Assembly (NCBI GenBank): GCA_949298505.1
Contig: CASFWW010000025.1
Span: 1-38,359, forward strand
Length of the DNA stretch: 38,359 nucleotides
Source of the DNA: Ornithoclostridium sp949298505
GTDB taxonomy: Bacteria; Bacillota; Clostridia; Christensenellales; UBA3700
Reading direction: 5' to 3'
A model generated the notes under the pieces. The model searched no databases and was not told the DNA's origin. It saw only the letters and a list, made by a program, of their open reading frames with translations. Shown piece after piece: positions 24,975-33,225 of the stretch. Within the stretch, counting starts at the first letter, position 1. Every line of letters starts with the position of its first letter. The position numbers were made by a program, and so were the translations under genes.

Positions 24975-26311
24975 AAATCCTCCTTGCGACAGCGTTTGTC
25001 CGAAGTCAGCTTCGCCGCCGCTTTCAGCAGTTTTTCTCTGTCGTTTTCCAGCCTGCCGTCTATGCATTCTCTGAGAAGAAAAGAAAGCGCCATGCCGATC
25101 TCCTCCCCTTTCAACCCCAGTCTTTTGACGTCGTTTCCGTTGACAGCCAGTTCTCCGACCGTGAACGGGATCTTTTTACTCTTCATCTCCGCGAGAGTGG
25201 CTTCAAACCTGTCCGCCCTCGGACAATCGTCGAACAGCCCCGTTCCTTTGCTGTCCGCGCGGACAAGCGCGATCAGCTTGTCTATGACGGCATTGTTTTT
25301 TGCCACGAAACGCCTGAGTTTGTTGACGCCGGCGTTCGCGTTTATGTCGTACATATGCTCCCTTACGAGCGTTTCGGTTTCGGCGATGACGGCGTTGGGA
25401 TATCTGAGCCTCTGCGCGATCAGCTTTGCCTGAACCGCTCCGTATTCGGCATGATTGTGCATGTTGCCGTCTCTCTTCCACGCCTCGGCTTTGCCCACGT
25501 CGTGCAGAAGGGCGGCAAGTTTTATATCGCTCCTCGCGCATTTTGCCGTATGAAAAGCGTGTCTGAGCGCGTCGTATCTGTGAAACTGCGCGGGCTGAGC
25601 CAGACCATCGTTGGCGGCAAGCTCAGGCAATATCTCTCCGAGCGCCCCGACGGAAAGCGCGAGTTCGAGCGCTTCGACCACGTTGTCTCCGGAAAGGATC
25701 TTGTCCAGTTCATCCCTTATCCTCTCGCAGGAAACGTCCCTGAGCCTTCCTGAAAGTTCTTTCGCGGCGCGCACCGCTTCCCTGTCCGGAGCAAACCCCA
25801 GAACGGATACGAAACGGATAAGCCGCATTATCCTGAGTCCGTCTTCCGAAAAGACTTCTTCCGCACTGCGCGTCGTCCTGAGCAATCCGTGTCCGGTATC
25901 GCTCACTCCGTCAAGCGGGTCCACGATCTTCCCTTCTTTCACGTCGTAATAGATCGCGTTGCACCTGAAGTCTCTGCGGCGGCAGTCAAGTTCTATGTCG
26001 TCCGTAAAGACCACCTGATCGGGCTTGTGCGCTCCGCTCCCCTCGGGATAGCTGTCCGTCCTGAACGTGGTATACTCAAAGCGGTTGCCCCCGCCCGATA
26101 TGATCAGCGTGCCGAGTTTGGGAGAACTGTCGCAGGCTTTGAAAACGCTTCCCGAAAGCGCGTTCTTTACCTCGTCGGGACGCGCCGCTCCCGCGAGATC
26201 GAAATCTTCCGTCTCCACTCCTCTGACGGCGTCGCGCACCGCTCCGCCGACGAGATACAGCCGCGACGGGAAAAGCGCCGCGAGTTTTTCAAGCGAAGAC
26301 GGGATCTTCAT
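24971..26311 (-). CDS. cca: CCA tRNA nucleotidyltransferase (poly(A) polymerase family)
   Basis: A 446-residue class II nucleotidyltransferase that builds or repairs the tRNA 3' CCA end. The active-site motifs are VGGAVRDAV (residues 21-29) and DFDLA with Asp36 and Asp38; the RRRDFRCNA and EDGLRIMRLIRF motifs follow, and an HD domain with LLHDVGK sits in the C-terminal half, as in the bifunctional branch. The ATG at 26311 has CGGAG upstream and starts one base after the hpt stop; the longer frame reads back into hpt. It overlaps rmuC by four bases. Confidence 0.93.
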   Translation of the reverse strand: MKIPSSLEKLAALFPSRLYLVGGAVRDAVRGVETEDFDLAGAARPDEVKNALSGSVFKACDSSPKLGTLIISGGGNRFEYTTFRTDSYPEGSGAHKPDQVVFTDDIELDCRRRDFRCNAIYYDVKEGKIVDPLDGVSDTGHGLLRTTRSAEEVFSEDGLRIMRLIRFVSVLGFAPDREAVRAAKELSGRLRDVSCERIRDELDKILSGDNVVEALELALSVGALGEILPELAANDGLAQPAQFHRYDALRHAFHTAKCARSDIKLAALLHDVGKAEAWKRDGNMHNHAEYGAVQAKLIAQRLRYPNAVIAETETLVREHMYDINANAGVNKLRRFVAKNNAVIDKLIALVRADSKGTGLFDDCPRADRFEATLAEMKSKKIPFTVGELAVNGNDVKRLGLKGEEIGMALSFLLRECIDGRLENDREKLLKAAAKLTSDKRCRKEDL

Positions 26312-26312
26312 C

Positions 26313-26846
26313 TTATTTCTCCGGTCTGAACGTGCAGACCTCGGGGATGTTGCGGTATTTCTCCGCATAGTCAAGCCCGTACCCCACGACGAACTCGTCG
26401 GGTATTCTGAAACCCACATAATCCCCCTCGAAGTCCACCTTCCTTCTGGATGGCTTGTCAAGAAGGGAGCAGACTTTCAGGCTTTCCGGATTGCGGGTCG
26501 CAAGCATAGTGGTCAGAGTCTTGAGAGTGACCCCGGTGTCTATTATATCCTCGACAAGGATCACGTTTTTGCCGGATATGTCGTACTTGATGTCCTTGGA
26601 GATCTTGACGCTTCCGCTTGTCGTCATGCCGGAGCCGTAACTGGAAGCGACGATCGTGTCCACCTCAAGCGGCAGATCTATCTTCCTGATCAGATCGGCG
26701 AAAAAGACCATCGCGCCGGTGAGTACGCAAACCATGAGCAGCCGCTTGCCTCGGAAATCTTCGGTGATCTGTTTTGCCAGTTCTTCCGTCCTCTTTTCAA
26801 TGCTTTCCTTTGAAACCAGAACCTTTTCAATGTTGTCGTAATACAT
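26313..26846 (-). CDS. hpt: hypoxanthine phosphoribosyltransferase
   Basis: A 177-residue purine-salvage enzyme transferring phosphoribose from PRPP to hypoxanthine or guanine. The PRPP loop is VILVEDIIDTGVTL with Glu99, Asp100 and Asp103; SSYG, the flexible-loop motif, is at 68-71, and FVVGYGLDYAEKYRN is the typical C-terminal signature. The ATG at 26846 has GGAG five bases upstream; a GTG two codons earlier is too close to that site. It lies two bases after the tilS stop. tilS-hpt is a common pair in Bacillota. Confidence 0.96.
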   Translation of the reverse strand: MYYDNIEKVLVSKESIEKRTEELAKQITEDFRGKRLLMVCVLTGAMVFFADLIRKIDLPLEVDTIVASSYGSGMTTSGSVKISKDIKYDISGKNVILVEDIIDTGVTLKTLTTMLATRNPESLKVCSLLDKPSRRKVDFEGDYVGFRIPDEFVVGYGLDYAEKYRNIPEVCTFRPEK

Positions 26847-26848
26847 AT

Positions 26849-28171
26849 TCACTCCGTTGTCGCGCCCGGCGTTACCCTCCGCCTAACGCTTATATATCTT
26901 TGGTTTTTCGTATCTTTGTCAACTTTTACGCGGTCGGATATCTCCACGCCGCAGACAATCAGGACTTCGCTGCCGACAGCGACGAGCGGTACGTTGTCTC
27001 TCCTGTGCAGAGGTATTCCCTTATCCGTGAAATAATCGCCCAGCGATTTTTCGCCTCCGCCGAACTTCCTGAACCTGTCGCCGTCGCGCCTTGTCCTTAT
27101 CACCGCACCTTCGGGGATCTTGTCGCGATCAAAGGTCAGATCTCCTTTTTCCGCGGTCACCGAAACGTCGTATCCGCCCATACGGCAAACCTCTTCTCCG
27201 AAAGGATAAACTCTTTCATCTTTTTCCTCTTTGCGGTAAAAATAAAGCTTATCTTTGTGTCTCTCTACTTCCACAAAATGCGGAAGACAAACACGGGCGC
27301 CTGATTTTTTGTCTTTCAGCGACTTCACCGCCTCGATATGCACGCCCTCGCAGTCCACTCTCGCGCCGATAAGTCCGAGCGCTTTGAATATACTGCTTGA
27401 CGCGACCGCTTCGGGCTGATCCAGCGCACCGGCATCCAGCACCGCTTCGCCGTCGGTAAGTTCGGGAGACGCGCTCTCCCCGTAGATATACGAGCCGGCG
27501 TATCCCGCCTGCCTCGCCAGCGCGGAAAGCGAGCCGTCCAGATTGGGGTACCTTTTCTTTATCAGCGGAAGCACTTCGTTCCGCAAGAAATTGCGGGTAT
27601 ACGCGGTATCGGAATTGCTTTCGTCGTCGCGGTACTTTACGCCTCGGTTTGCGACGTACCGCTCGATCTCGGTCCTGTCGGTTTGAAGCAGAGGTCTGAT
27701 CAACATGCCGTCGTCCTCTTTTATCCCGCAAAGCCCGTCGATGCCGCTGCCGCGGAACACGTGCATAAGCACACTTTCGGAAAAATCCTGCAAATGGTGC
27801 GCAGTGACCACTCTCTGCGCCCTGCCGCTTTTTACGATGTCGGAAAAAATCTTTCTCCTGACGAGCCTTGCGCCCTGCTCGAGACCGTAGCCGTATTTTT
27901 CGCAAAAGCCCTTCACGTCCTCGCTGTACACGAGAAGTTCTATGCCTTTGCCGTCGCAATATTCCTTTACCAAGGCACAGTCCGCGTCCGAGTTCTGCCC
28001 GCGCAGATTGTGATTTACGTGTACAACGAAAAAACCGCCGCCGTATTTCCCCGACGTCGCAAACCAGTCCAGCAGTGCCATGCTGTCTCTGCCGCCGCTC
28101 ACCGCAACGGCAAGTCTGTCAAAACGCGAAAGGAGTTTTTCTCCGTCCGCGCCTATAAGATTTTCGCGCAT
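26849..28171 (-). CDS. tilS: tRNA(Ile)-lysidine synthetase
   Basis: A 440-residue enzyme that converts C34 of the AUA-decoding tRNA(Ile) to lysidine using ATP. The PP-loop SGGRDS is at residues 25-30; VNHNLRG and the TAHHLQDFSESVLMHVFRGS stretch are family signatures, and the C-terminal domain contains GDRFRKFGGGEKSLGDYF. The ATG lies directly behind the -10 box of a good promoter (28179-28207) with no ribosome binding site, so the transcript is probably leaderless. It heads the run tilS-hpt-cca-rmuC-PHP, where each gene overlaps or nearly touches the next. Confidence 0.95.
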   Translation of the reverse strand: MRENLIGADGEKLLSRFDRLAVAVSGGRDSMALLDWFATSGKYGGGFFVVHVNHNLRGQNSDADCALVKEYCDGKGIELLVYSEDVKGFCEKYGYGLEQGARLVRRKIFSDIVKSGRAQRVVTAHHLQDFSESVLMHVFRGSGIDGLCGIKEDDGMLIRPLLQTDRTEIERYVANRGVKYRDDESNSDTAYTRNFLRNEVLPLIKKRYPNLDGSLSALARQAGYAGSYIYGESASPELTDGEAVLDAGALDQPEAVASSSIFKALGLIGARVDCEGVHIEAVKSLKDKKSGARVCLPHFVEVERHKDKLYFYRKEEKDERVYPFGEEVCRMGGYDVSVTAEKGDLTFDRDKIPEGAVIRTRRDGDRFRKFGGGEKSLGDYFTDKGIPLHRRDNVPLVAVGSEVLIVCGVEISDRVKVDKDTKNQRYISVRRRVTPGATTE

Positions 28172-28178
28172 ATATTAT

Positions 28179-28207
28179 ATTATACACTGTAATGAATGAA
28201 ACCGCAA
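28179..28207 (-). promoter_or_regulatory. promoter of the tilS operon, placed for a leaderless mRNA
   Basis: Minus-strand TTGCGG (28207-28202), 17 bases, TATAAT (28184-28179). The expected start point, about seven bases on, is at or beside the A of the tilS ATG (28171). Confidence 0.65.
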
Positions 28208-28239
28208 GCGCGCAAATATACGGTTTAGTCTTATCAGAC

Positions 28240-28271
28240 GACAAAGACGCGGCGTTTGCCGCGTCTTTGTC
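28240..28271 (-). terminator. long hairpin after the unknown 473-residue protein gene
   Basis: A perfect 14-bp stem (28240-28253 with 28258-28271) and a 4-base loop, lying about 25 bases past the stop and just before the tilS promoter. No T run follows, so termination efficiency is uncertain. Confidence 0.5.
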
Positions 28272-28295
28272 AGCGCACCAGGCAGAATACTCCGG

Positions 28296-29717
28296 TCAGT
28301 CTTCAGACTTCTTTGCCGTTTTTATCAGCCACCTAATAAGCGCGGTTATTCCCACCGCGAGCAGGACGACAAGGACTATCAGCACGACGATCACGACCGC
28401 CGCCACCGCAGGCGAAGCCATCATCATGTAGATCAACGTGAGAAACGCCGCCTGCCCTTCAGACGGAACGCTGTCAGGCTCTTTTGAGGCGCAAAGGTAT
28501 ACTGTCATATCCGCCGTGGAGAATTTCTCTGAGCGGAACGTATAAGACGCGCCCGATTTTTTCAGCGTCCGATCGGAATCGTTGATGTAAAGCGACGTGT
28601 TGATCGTCGTTTCGATATAGAAATCCGGGTCGCCGTAATTGTTAAACGGGACCGCCGTTTCAAGCACGTATACGGGCGGAGAATAATTTTTCATTATGCC
28701 CGGGAAGAATCTTTCGTCCACGGTCAACACCCTTCTTCCACCCGCCGGGATCGTGACGTTCACAATGCTTATGCAGGTATACGCGCGGCTGGCGAACAGG
28801 TCGTCCTCATCCACGAAATCAGCCCCGGCAAGTCTTGCTGTGACGCAGGCGTAAAGGTTTTCTTTTCCTTCTTCCGGGCAGTAAAGCCTGCCTTTCACAT
28901 AGTCCTTATACGACGTTTCGCTTGAGCTGCGCTGAGTGATCCCGGAGTCGTAATATTCCCCTTTTGCGGCGTCGCCGTAACTCTTCGCCGCCTTCCAGAC
29001 AGCGCCGTCGAGAGGTCTGCCCACGCTCGCAACAGTCAGCAGTCTCTTCTCTTCAGGTCTGACCGAATAAAATCCGAAGCGGGATTCGCCGACAACGTAA
29101 TTGACTTTTTCCGCGCCTTGTGCTACCACGGGGAAATCCCCGTCGTAGCCGTTAAGAAAGAGTATTATTTCTTCGTCTTCGGGAAAAGAAAGATAATATT
29201 CGTAGACGTAAACTTTTTCGTCAGGGGATATTGCGCCGTCCGGATCGAAAACGCCGGTCACTGCGTCCATATATTTCTCAGAGATCGGAGCCCCTCTGAA
29301 ACCAAGAACGTACGCTTTTTGCTGAGCAAGAACTTCATCCCCGAGACTGACCTTGCGGTCCTTGGACAAATCGCCGTAGCCCGGCGCGCCCTCGGGAAAA
29401 TAGATCGTGGTCGTGGAAGCGCTGTCGGACGGATTGTAAAGCGAAGTCTCCAGCCTCGCTCTTCCGTCATAACTTTCGTTGTAATTCCCGTTCTTGTCCA
29501 GCGGCGTGGTCTGAAGATCTACGGTTATTTTCACGTATTCGGATTCAAAACCTTCTTTGCCGTAAACATACAGTTCTCCGACCTGCGCGCCGCTCCTGCC
29601 CTCTGACACCACGCTTGCCGAAGCAACCGGAAAACAAAGCAAAATAACGCATATAATCAACACGGGTACGAGAATTATTACCAAATTTTTTGTCGTCTTT
29701 CTGCCGTCGTCTTTCAT
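28296..29717 (-). CDS. unknown secreted/membrane protein with N- and C-terminal helices
   Basis: Not recognised. The 473 residues start with a hydrophobic helix (about 11-33) ending in a plausible signal-cleavage region (PVASASVV), then a large beta-rich extracellular domain, then a C-terminal helix (about 430-462) and a short basic tail. This is the layout of a surface-exposed, doubly anchored protein. The extracellular part contains TTTIYFPEGAPG and SYDGRARLETSLYNPSD, which suggest immunoglobulin-like or carbohydrate-binding strands, but no family can be named. The ATG at 29717 is preceded by GAGGAG. A strong promoter lies 160 bases upstream (29875-29902), leaving a leader of about 150 nt. 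Confidence 0.85.
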   Translation of the reverse strand: MKDDGRKTTKNLVIILVPVLIICVILLCFPVASASVVSEGRSGAQVGELYVYGKEGFESEYVKITVDLQTTPLDKNGNYNESYDGRARLETSLYNPSDSASTTTIYFPEGAPGYGDLSKDRKVSLGDEVLAQQKAYVLGFRGAPISEKYMDAVTGVFDPDGAISPDEKVYVYEYYLSFPEDEEIILFLNGYDGDFPVVAQGAEKVNYVVGESRFGFYSVRPEEKRLLTVASVGRPLDGAVWKAAKSYGDAAKGEYYDSGITQRSSSETSYKDYVKGRLYCPEEGKENLYACVTARLAGADFVDEDDLFASRAYTCISIVNVTIPAGGRRVLTVDERFFPGIMKNYSPPVYVLETAVPFNNYGDPDFYIETTINTSLYINDSDRTLKKSGASYTFRSEKFSTADMTVYLCASKEPDSVPSEGQAAFLTLIYMMMASPAVAAVVIVVLIVLVVLLAVGITALIRWLIKTAKKSED

Positions 29718-29874
29718 GTTTACACTCCTCAAAAGCATATTGCGACTTTTCGCCGCATCTCATTTACGTTGTTTCCGAAACCCCTGACGGTCCGTTTTGA
29801 TCAGAAAGAAACAACTGCTCTCCTCTGCGGCTACAATTCCGAAAAACCGGCTGACATTTATTCATCTTAATTAA

Positions 29875-29902
29875 ATTATACCGCATCTCTCTTTTTTGTC
29901 AA
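29875..29902 (-). promoter_or_regulatory. promoter of the 473-residue surface protein gene
   Basis: Minus-strand TTGACA (29902-29897), 16 bases, TATAAT (29880-29875). Confidence 0.8.
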
Positions 29903-30021
29903 TACCGCCGATTTTAACGGTACGGGCAATGCGCTTTATTTCTGCCCGCATACGGTATCGCGCCGTTTTAACGCGCCTGAAAAAGATATCCTGCCTTATT
30001 TTATCTGTTTTTGTCCTTGAG

Positions 30022-30051
30022 TTGCTATGCCCGCGATATTTCTGTTATACT
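30022..30051 (+). promoter_or_regulatory. promoter of the phospholipase C family gene, placed for a leaderless mRNA
   Basis: TTGCTA (30022-30027), 18 bases, TATACT (30046-30051). Only six bases separate the -10 from the ATG at 30058, so the transcript would begin at the start codon. Confidence 0.5.
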
Positions 30052-30057
30052 ATCTTC

Positions 30058-30948
30058 ATGGCGTCTTACATTTCTCATTATCTCGCCGCAAAAGCGGTCA
30101 TAGAAAAAAGCCCGGCAGACTCCGTGATAAGAAAATACGCGGACTGCTTTATTCTGGGCGCGCAGGGCGGAGACATGCTCTTTTACGCGTTCGGGCAGTT
30201 CAAAGGCTACGGCGCGCGCACGCACAGAGAGAAAACAGCGCAGCTTTTCGCCGCCGCGCTGAACTACTGCCGGGAAGAAAACAGACCCGAACCGCTCGCC
30301 TACACTCTCGGGCTTCTGACTCATTACGCGCTGGACAGCGCGATACATCCCTATGTGGTGTACGAAGCGAAAGAAAGGCTGACGGCGGTATATCCGCCTC
30401 ACCTCTACAAATGTCTGCATATGATGCTTGAAACGCGGATAGACTGCGAAATGAAAAAACTCGCCGCGGAAAATACCTGTTCTCTGAAAAGCATGCTCCC
30501 CTCGACGAAGCGCGCCGCGAAAAGTCTCGCTGACGTATGGACGGGCGCGGTGAACAAGGTCTTCGGAACCGAAGTGCCTTACAAACTGCTCCTGAAACTG
30601 CCGTCGAGAATGTACCGCTATCAGCGCGTATTCCTGAAACCGCACTCCCTGCCTTGCGCGGTTCTCCGTTTCGCCGCAAAAAAACTCGGCTATCCCGCAT
30701 ATATCACCGGCTTTTTCCTGCCTGATAAAAACGAGCCTTCTTACGATTTTCTCAACCTTGAAAAACGCTCATATCCCGAGTACGTCGGCGCGGAAAATAC
30801 GGTAAACTTTTCTTATCCCGAAATATTTGAAAACTCCGTAAAGTCCTCTCTCTCGCTTCACGAATATTTTTTACGTCTTTTGAAAAACGGCGAAGCGCCT
30901 GACCCGTCGACGTTTTCTCTCTCGTTTTCGGGTTCGCCGGCGGTCTGA
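30058..30948 (+). CDS. zinc-dependent phospholipase C family protein
   Basis: A 296-residue all-helical protein of the zinc phospholipase C / S1-P1 fold. Candidate zinc ligands occur in the expected order: His7 (YISHYL), Asp39 (QGGDMLFY), His56, His89 and Asp93 (LLTHYALDSAIHPYV), His97, and His121 with Glu125. There is no signal peptide, unlike the secreted clostridial alpha-toxin; short cytoplasmic members of this family are common in Bacillota and have no proven substrate. The ATG at 30058 lacks a ribosome binding site and directly follows a -10 box. It is a lone plus-strand gene; no toxin role should be assumed. Confidence 0.87.
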   Translation: MASYISHYLAAKAVIEKSPADSVIRKYADCFILGAQGGDMLFYAFGQFKGYGARTHREKTAQLFAAALNYCREENRPEPLAYTLGLLTHYALDSAIHPYVVYEAKERLTAVYPPHLYKCLHMMLETRIDCEMKKLAAENTCSLKSMLPSTKRAAKSLADVWTGAVNKVFGTEVPYKLLLKLPSRMYRYQRVFLKPHSLPCAVLRFAAKKLGYPAYITGFFLPDKNEPSYDFLNLEKRSYPEYVGAENTVNFSYPEIFENSVKSSLSLHEYFLRLLKNGEAPDPSTFSLSFSGSPAV

Positions 30949-31158
30949 ACCGGACGTTTTACTTGATTTCGTCTCAATTTTACCGTATCGTCCATAATCC
31001 GATTAAGCTGAGCTTTTATCCGTTTTAATCATATTATTCAGTTATATATGTTTTGTTTTATTAAAAATCTGCCTTTTCAAATGAGATTTTATTGACATTT
31101 TATACAAAACCGTAGTGCGGATTTTACTTATTTTTTACATTAATTTGACACAAAACGT

Positions 31159-31186
31159 TTGCGTTTTTTAAAACTTAGTGGATAAT
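31159..31186 (+). promoter_or_regulatory. possible promoter of the Nudix gene
   Basis: TTGCGT (31159-31164), 16 bases, GATAAT (31181-31186), about 40 bases before the ATG. The whole spacer 30949-31228 is A/T-rich and holds no gene. Confidence 0.4.
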
Positions 31187-31228
31187 ATACATTAAAGTTT
31201 TTCTTTTCTATACTACAAGGAGGTTCAT

Positions 31229-31732
31229 ATGGAACTGTGGGACGGCTATTTTAAAGACGGCTCCAAAGCTGATATTACCCTGATCCGCGGTTGCAGGATC
31301 CCGAAAGGGCTTTACCACCTGGTCTGCGAGATACTGGTGCGTCACGACGACGGATCTTACCTGCTGATGCAACGCGACGCGGCAAAGAAGACCTTTCCCG
31401 GCATGTACGAAGCCAGCGCCGGCGGGTCTGCCCTGAAGGGGGAAGACCAGATCGCGTGCGCAAAACGCGAACTCAGGGAAGAAACGGGGATCGTCGCAGA
31501 CAAACTGGAACAGATAACCAGAGTTGCAAGCGACAAAACCAGGACGATCTATTTCGTTTTTCTCTGCGAAACTGATTGCGACAAAAACTCGGTCACGCTT
31601 CAGCCGGGCGAAACGTCGGGGTACGTCTGGGTCTCAGGCAACGAATTCAGAGAGCGTGCCGCGAACGGAGAGATCGTATCCGGCAACCTTGAAAGGCTTC
31701 AGCCTTATCTTGCCAGGACAGGGCTTGCATGA
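31229..31732 (+). CDS. Nudix hydrolase
   Basis: A 167-residue Nudix protein hydrolysing a nucleoside-diphosphate-linked compound. The full Nudix box runs from Gly66 to Ile88: GGSALKGED, then CAKRELREETGI, with all catalytic Glu and the Arg present. The N-terminal part (WDGYFKDGSKADITLIRG, then GLYHLVCEILV) is like the MutT/YfcD and IPP-isomerase-like branch that acts on small substrates. AAGGAGG precedes the ATG, making this start certain. A strong terminator follows. The substrate cannot be predicted. Confidence 0.93.
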   Translation: MELWDGYFKDGSKADITLIRGCRIPKGLYHLVCEILVRHDDGSYLLMQRDAAKKTFPGMYEASAGGSALKGEDQIACAKRELREETGIVADKLEQITRVASDKTRTIYFVFLCETDCDKNSVTLQPGETSGYVWVSGNEFRERAANGEIVSGNLERLQPYLARTGLA

Positions 31733-31750
31733 AACGCGGCTGAATGCCGA

Positions 31751-31781
31751 AAAAAACGGGGGACACGCTCCCCCGTTTTTT
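31751..31781 (+). terminator. terminator of the Nudix gene
   Basis: AAAAAACGGGGG and CCCCCGTTTTTT pair perfectly over 12 bp around a 7-base loop. Confidence 0.92.
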
Positions 31782-31872
31782 TATTTTTACTCTTTTATTA
31801 AAAACTCTTTTATCGAAGTTTTTCATCAATGCGCCGCCGGAAAATCCGTTGTGCGCGCGCCTGAGCGCCGTC

Positions 31873-33042
31873 TCAGAGATAAGACCTTTCGTATATCTCT
31901 ATGCAATCTTTTGCGGAAAGCTCTTTCCTGTCTCTCGTAAACAAACCTCCCATCGCCGAACGCGCATTGTCCGCAAGCACTGCGAACTCTTCCTTTTTTA
32001 TGCCGTAATCCGACATCTTCAGCCCGTACACTCCGCACGCCTTCTGAAGATCCGCAAGCGCGGTAAGGAAATCTTCCGCCTTTGTCGCATCGCTCTTTCC
32101 CAGCCATTTCGCCATATCCACAAAGCGGTCGTCGCATACGTGCGCGTCTATGAAATGCTTGTAGTACGCGAGGCTTATCATGATCAGACCCGCGCCGTGC
32201 GGCAGATCCTGGTGATATGCGCTCATCGCGTGCTCGAGTGAATGTTCGCTCGTACAGCCGCCGATGACCATCGCGTAGCCGCTCATCGTGTTAGCCCACG
32301 CGACGGCGGTGCGCGCCTTTATGTCCTTGCCGTCGTTCACCGCCTTAGCAAGGTTTGCGCCGATGTTCTTTATCGCGGTAGAAGACACCATGTCGCTCAT
32401 CTCGTTCGCACCCTTGCAGATGTACGTTTCCGTACTGTGGAACAGCGCGTCGAACCCCTGGTATGCGGTATACCTAGGCGGCACGGTGGTCATAAGCTCG
32501 GGGTCCACGATCGCGACGACCGGGAAAAGCCTCACGTCTCCGCCGAAACCTATCTTTTCGTGCGTTTCCGGGTTTGTGATCACGCCGTACTCGTCCACTT
32601 CTGAGCCTGTCCCCGCAGTCGTGGTTATCGCTATTATCGGAAGCGGAGCGTTGAGAAGCGGCTTCCCTTTGCCCGTGCCGCCGCACACGTAATCCCACAG
32701 GTCGCCGTCGTTGGTCGCCATTGAAGCTATCGCCTTGCTCGCGTCCATAACGCTGCCGCCGCCCAGCGCGACTATAAAATCGCAACCGTTCTCTCTCGCC
32801 GCCAGCGCGCCTCTTTCAACGGTTGCTTTCAGCGGGTTTGGCTCTATCTCGTCGAAAAGCGCCCATTTCACGCCCGCCTTTTCAAGCTGCGCCGTCGTTC
32901 TGTCAAGATAGCCGTTGACCTTGGTGGATTTACCGTTGCTGACCACGACAAGCGCTTTGTTGCCGAGGTTTGCCCATTTGCTCAGTTTTTCCAGCGCGCC
33001 CGCGCCGAAGATCAGTCTTGTCGGAATATAAAAATTGAACAT
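31873..33042 (-). CDS. iron-containing alcohol dehydrogenase (butanol dehydrogenase-like)
   Basis: A 389-residue group III Fe-dependent dehydrogenase, a distant paralogue of the gene at 3351-4532. GGGSVMDASKAIA (residues 95-107) binds the cofactor; predicted metal ligands are Asp198 and His202 in FDALFHSTETY, His267 in SEHSLEHAMSAY and His282 in LPHGAGL. The start MFNFYIPTRLIFGAG and the overall sequence fit the NADPH-dependent butanol dehydrogenase (BdhA/YqhD-like) branch. AAAGGAG precedes the ATG at 33042, and a promoter lies at 33121-33149. Unlike the first dehydrogenase gene, no Rex palindrome is visible upstream, so the two are probably controlled differently. Confidence 0.93.
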   Translation of the reverse strand: MFNFYIPTRLIFGAGALEKLSKWANLGNKALVVVSNGKSTKVNGYLDRTTAQLEKAGVKWALFDEIEPNPLKATVERGALAARENGCDFIVALGGGSVMDASKAIASMATNDGDLWDYVCGGTGKGKPLLNAPLPIIAITTTAGTGSEVDEYGVITNPETHEKIGFGGDVRLFPVVAIVDPELMTTVPPRYTAYQGFDALFHSTETYICKGANEMSDMVSSTAIKNIGANLAKAVNDGKDIKARTAVAWANTMSGYAMVIGGCTSEHSLEHAMSAYHQDLPHGAGLIMISLAYYKHFIDAHVCDDRFVDMAKWLGKSDATKAEDFLTALADLQKACGVYGLKMSDYGIKKEEFAVLADNARSAMGGLFTRDRKELSAKDCIEIYERSYL

Positions 33043-33120
33043 GTTTTTCTCCTTTGCCGCCTTTACAGGAACCGTTCTCACCCTTCGGATAACGCGTTTC
33101 GTCCCTTCAGCCGCTTAATT

Positions 33121-33149
33121 ATTATACTACGGATTCCACGACATTTCAA
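33121..33149 (-). promoter_or_regulatory. promoter of the second iron alcohol dehydrogenase
   Basis: Minus-strand TTGAAA (33149-33144), 17 bases, TATAAT (33126-33121). Confidence 0.7.
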
Positions 33150-33177
33150 GACCGTCCCGAAAACGTATACCCGACCG

Positions 33178-33204
33178 AAAAAAGAGAGGCTCGTCGCCTC
33201 TCTT
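33178..33204 (-). terminator. terminator of the two-component operon
   Basis: AAAGAGAGGC and GCCTCTCTTT pair around a short loop, with a T run on the minus strand; it lies about 22 bases past the kinase stop. Confidence 0.85.
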
Positions 33205-33225
33205 TGTTGAGTTCTGTTCGCAAGG

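Noticed and set aside
31013..31048. Fourth copy of the TTTAATC box upstream of the Nudix gene
   Set aside because: One TTTAATCA is present, but the upstream half-site is not at 11 bp and the nearest -10-like sequence is about three bases too far.
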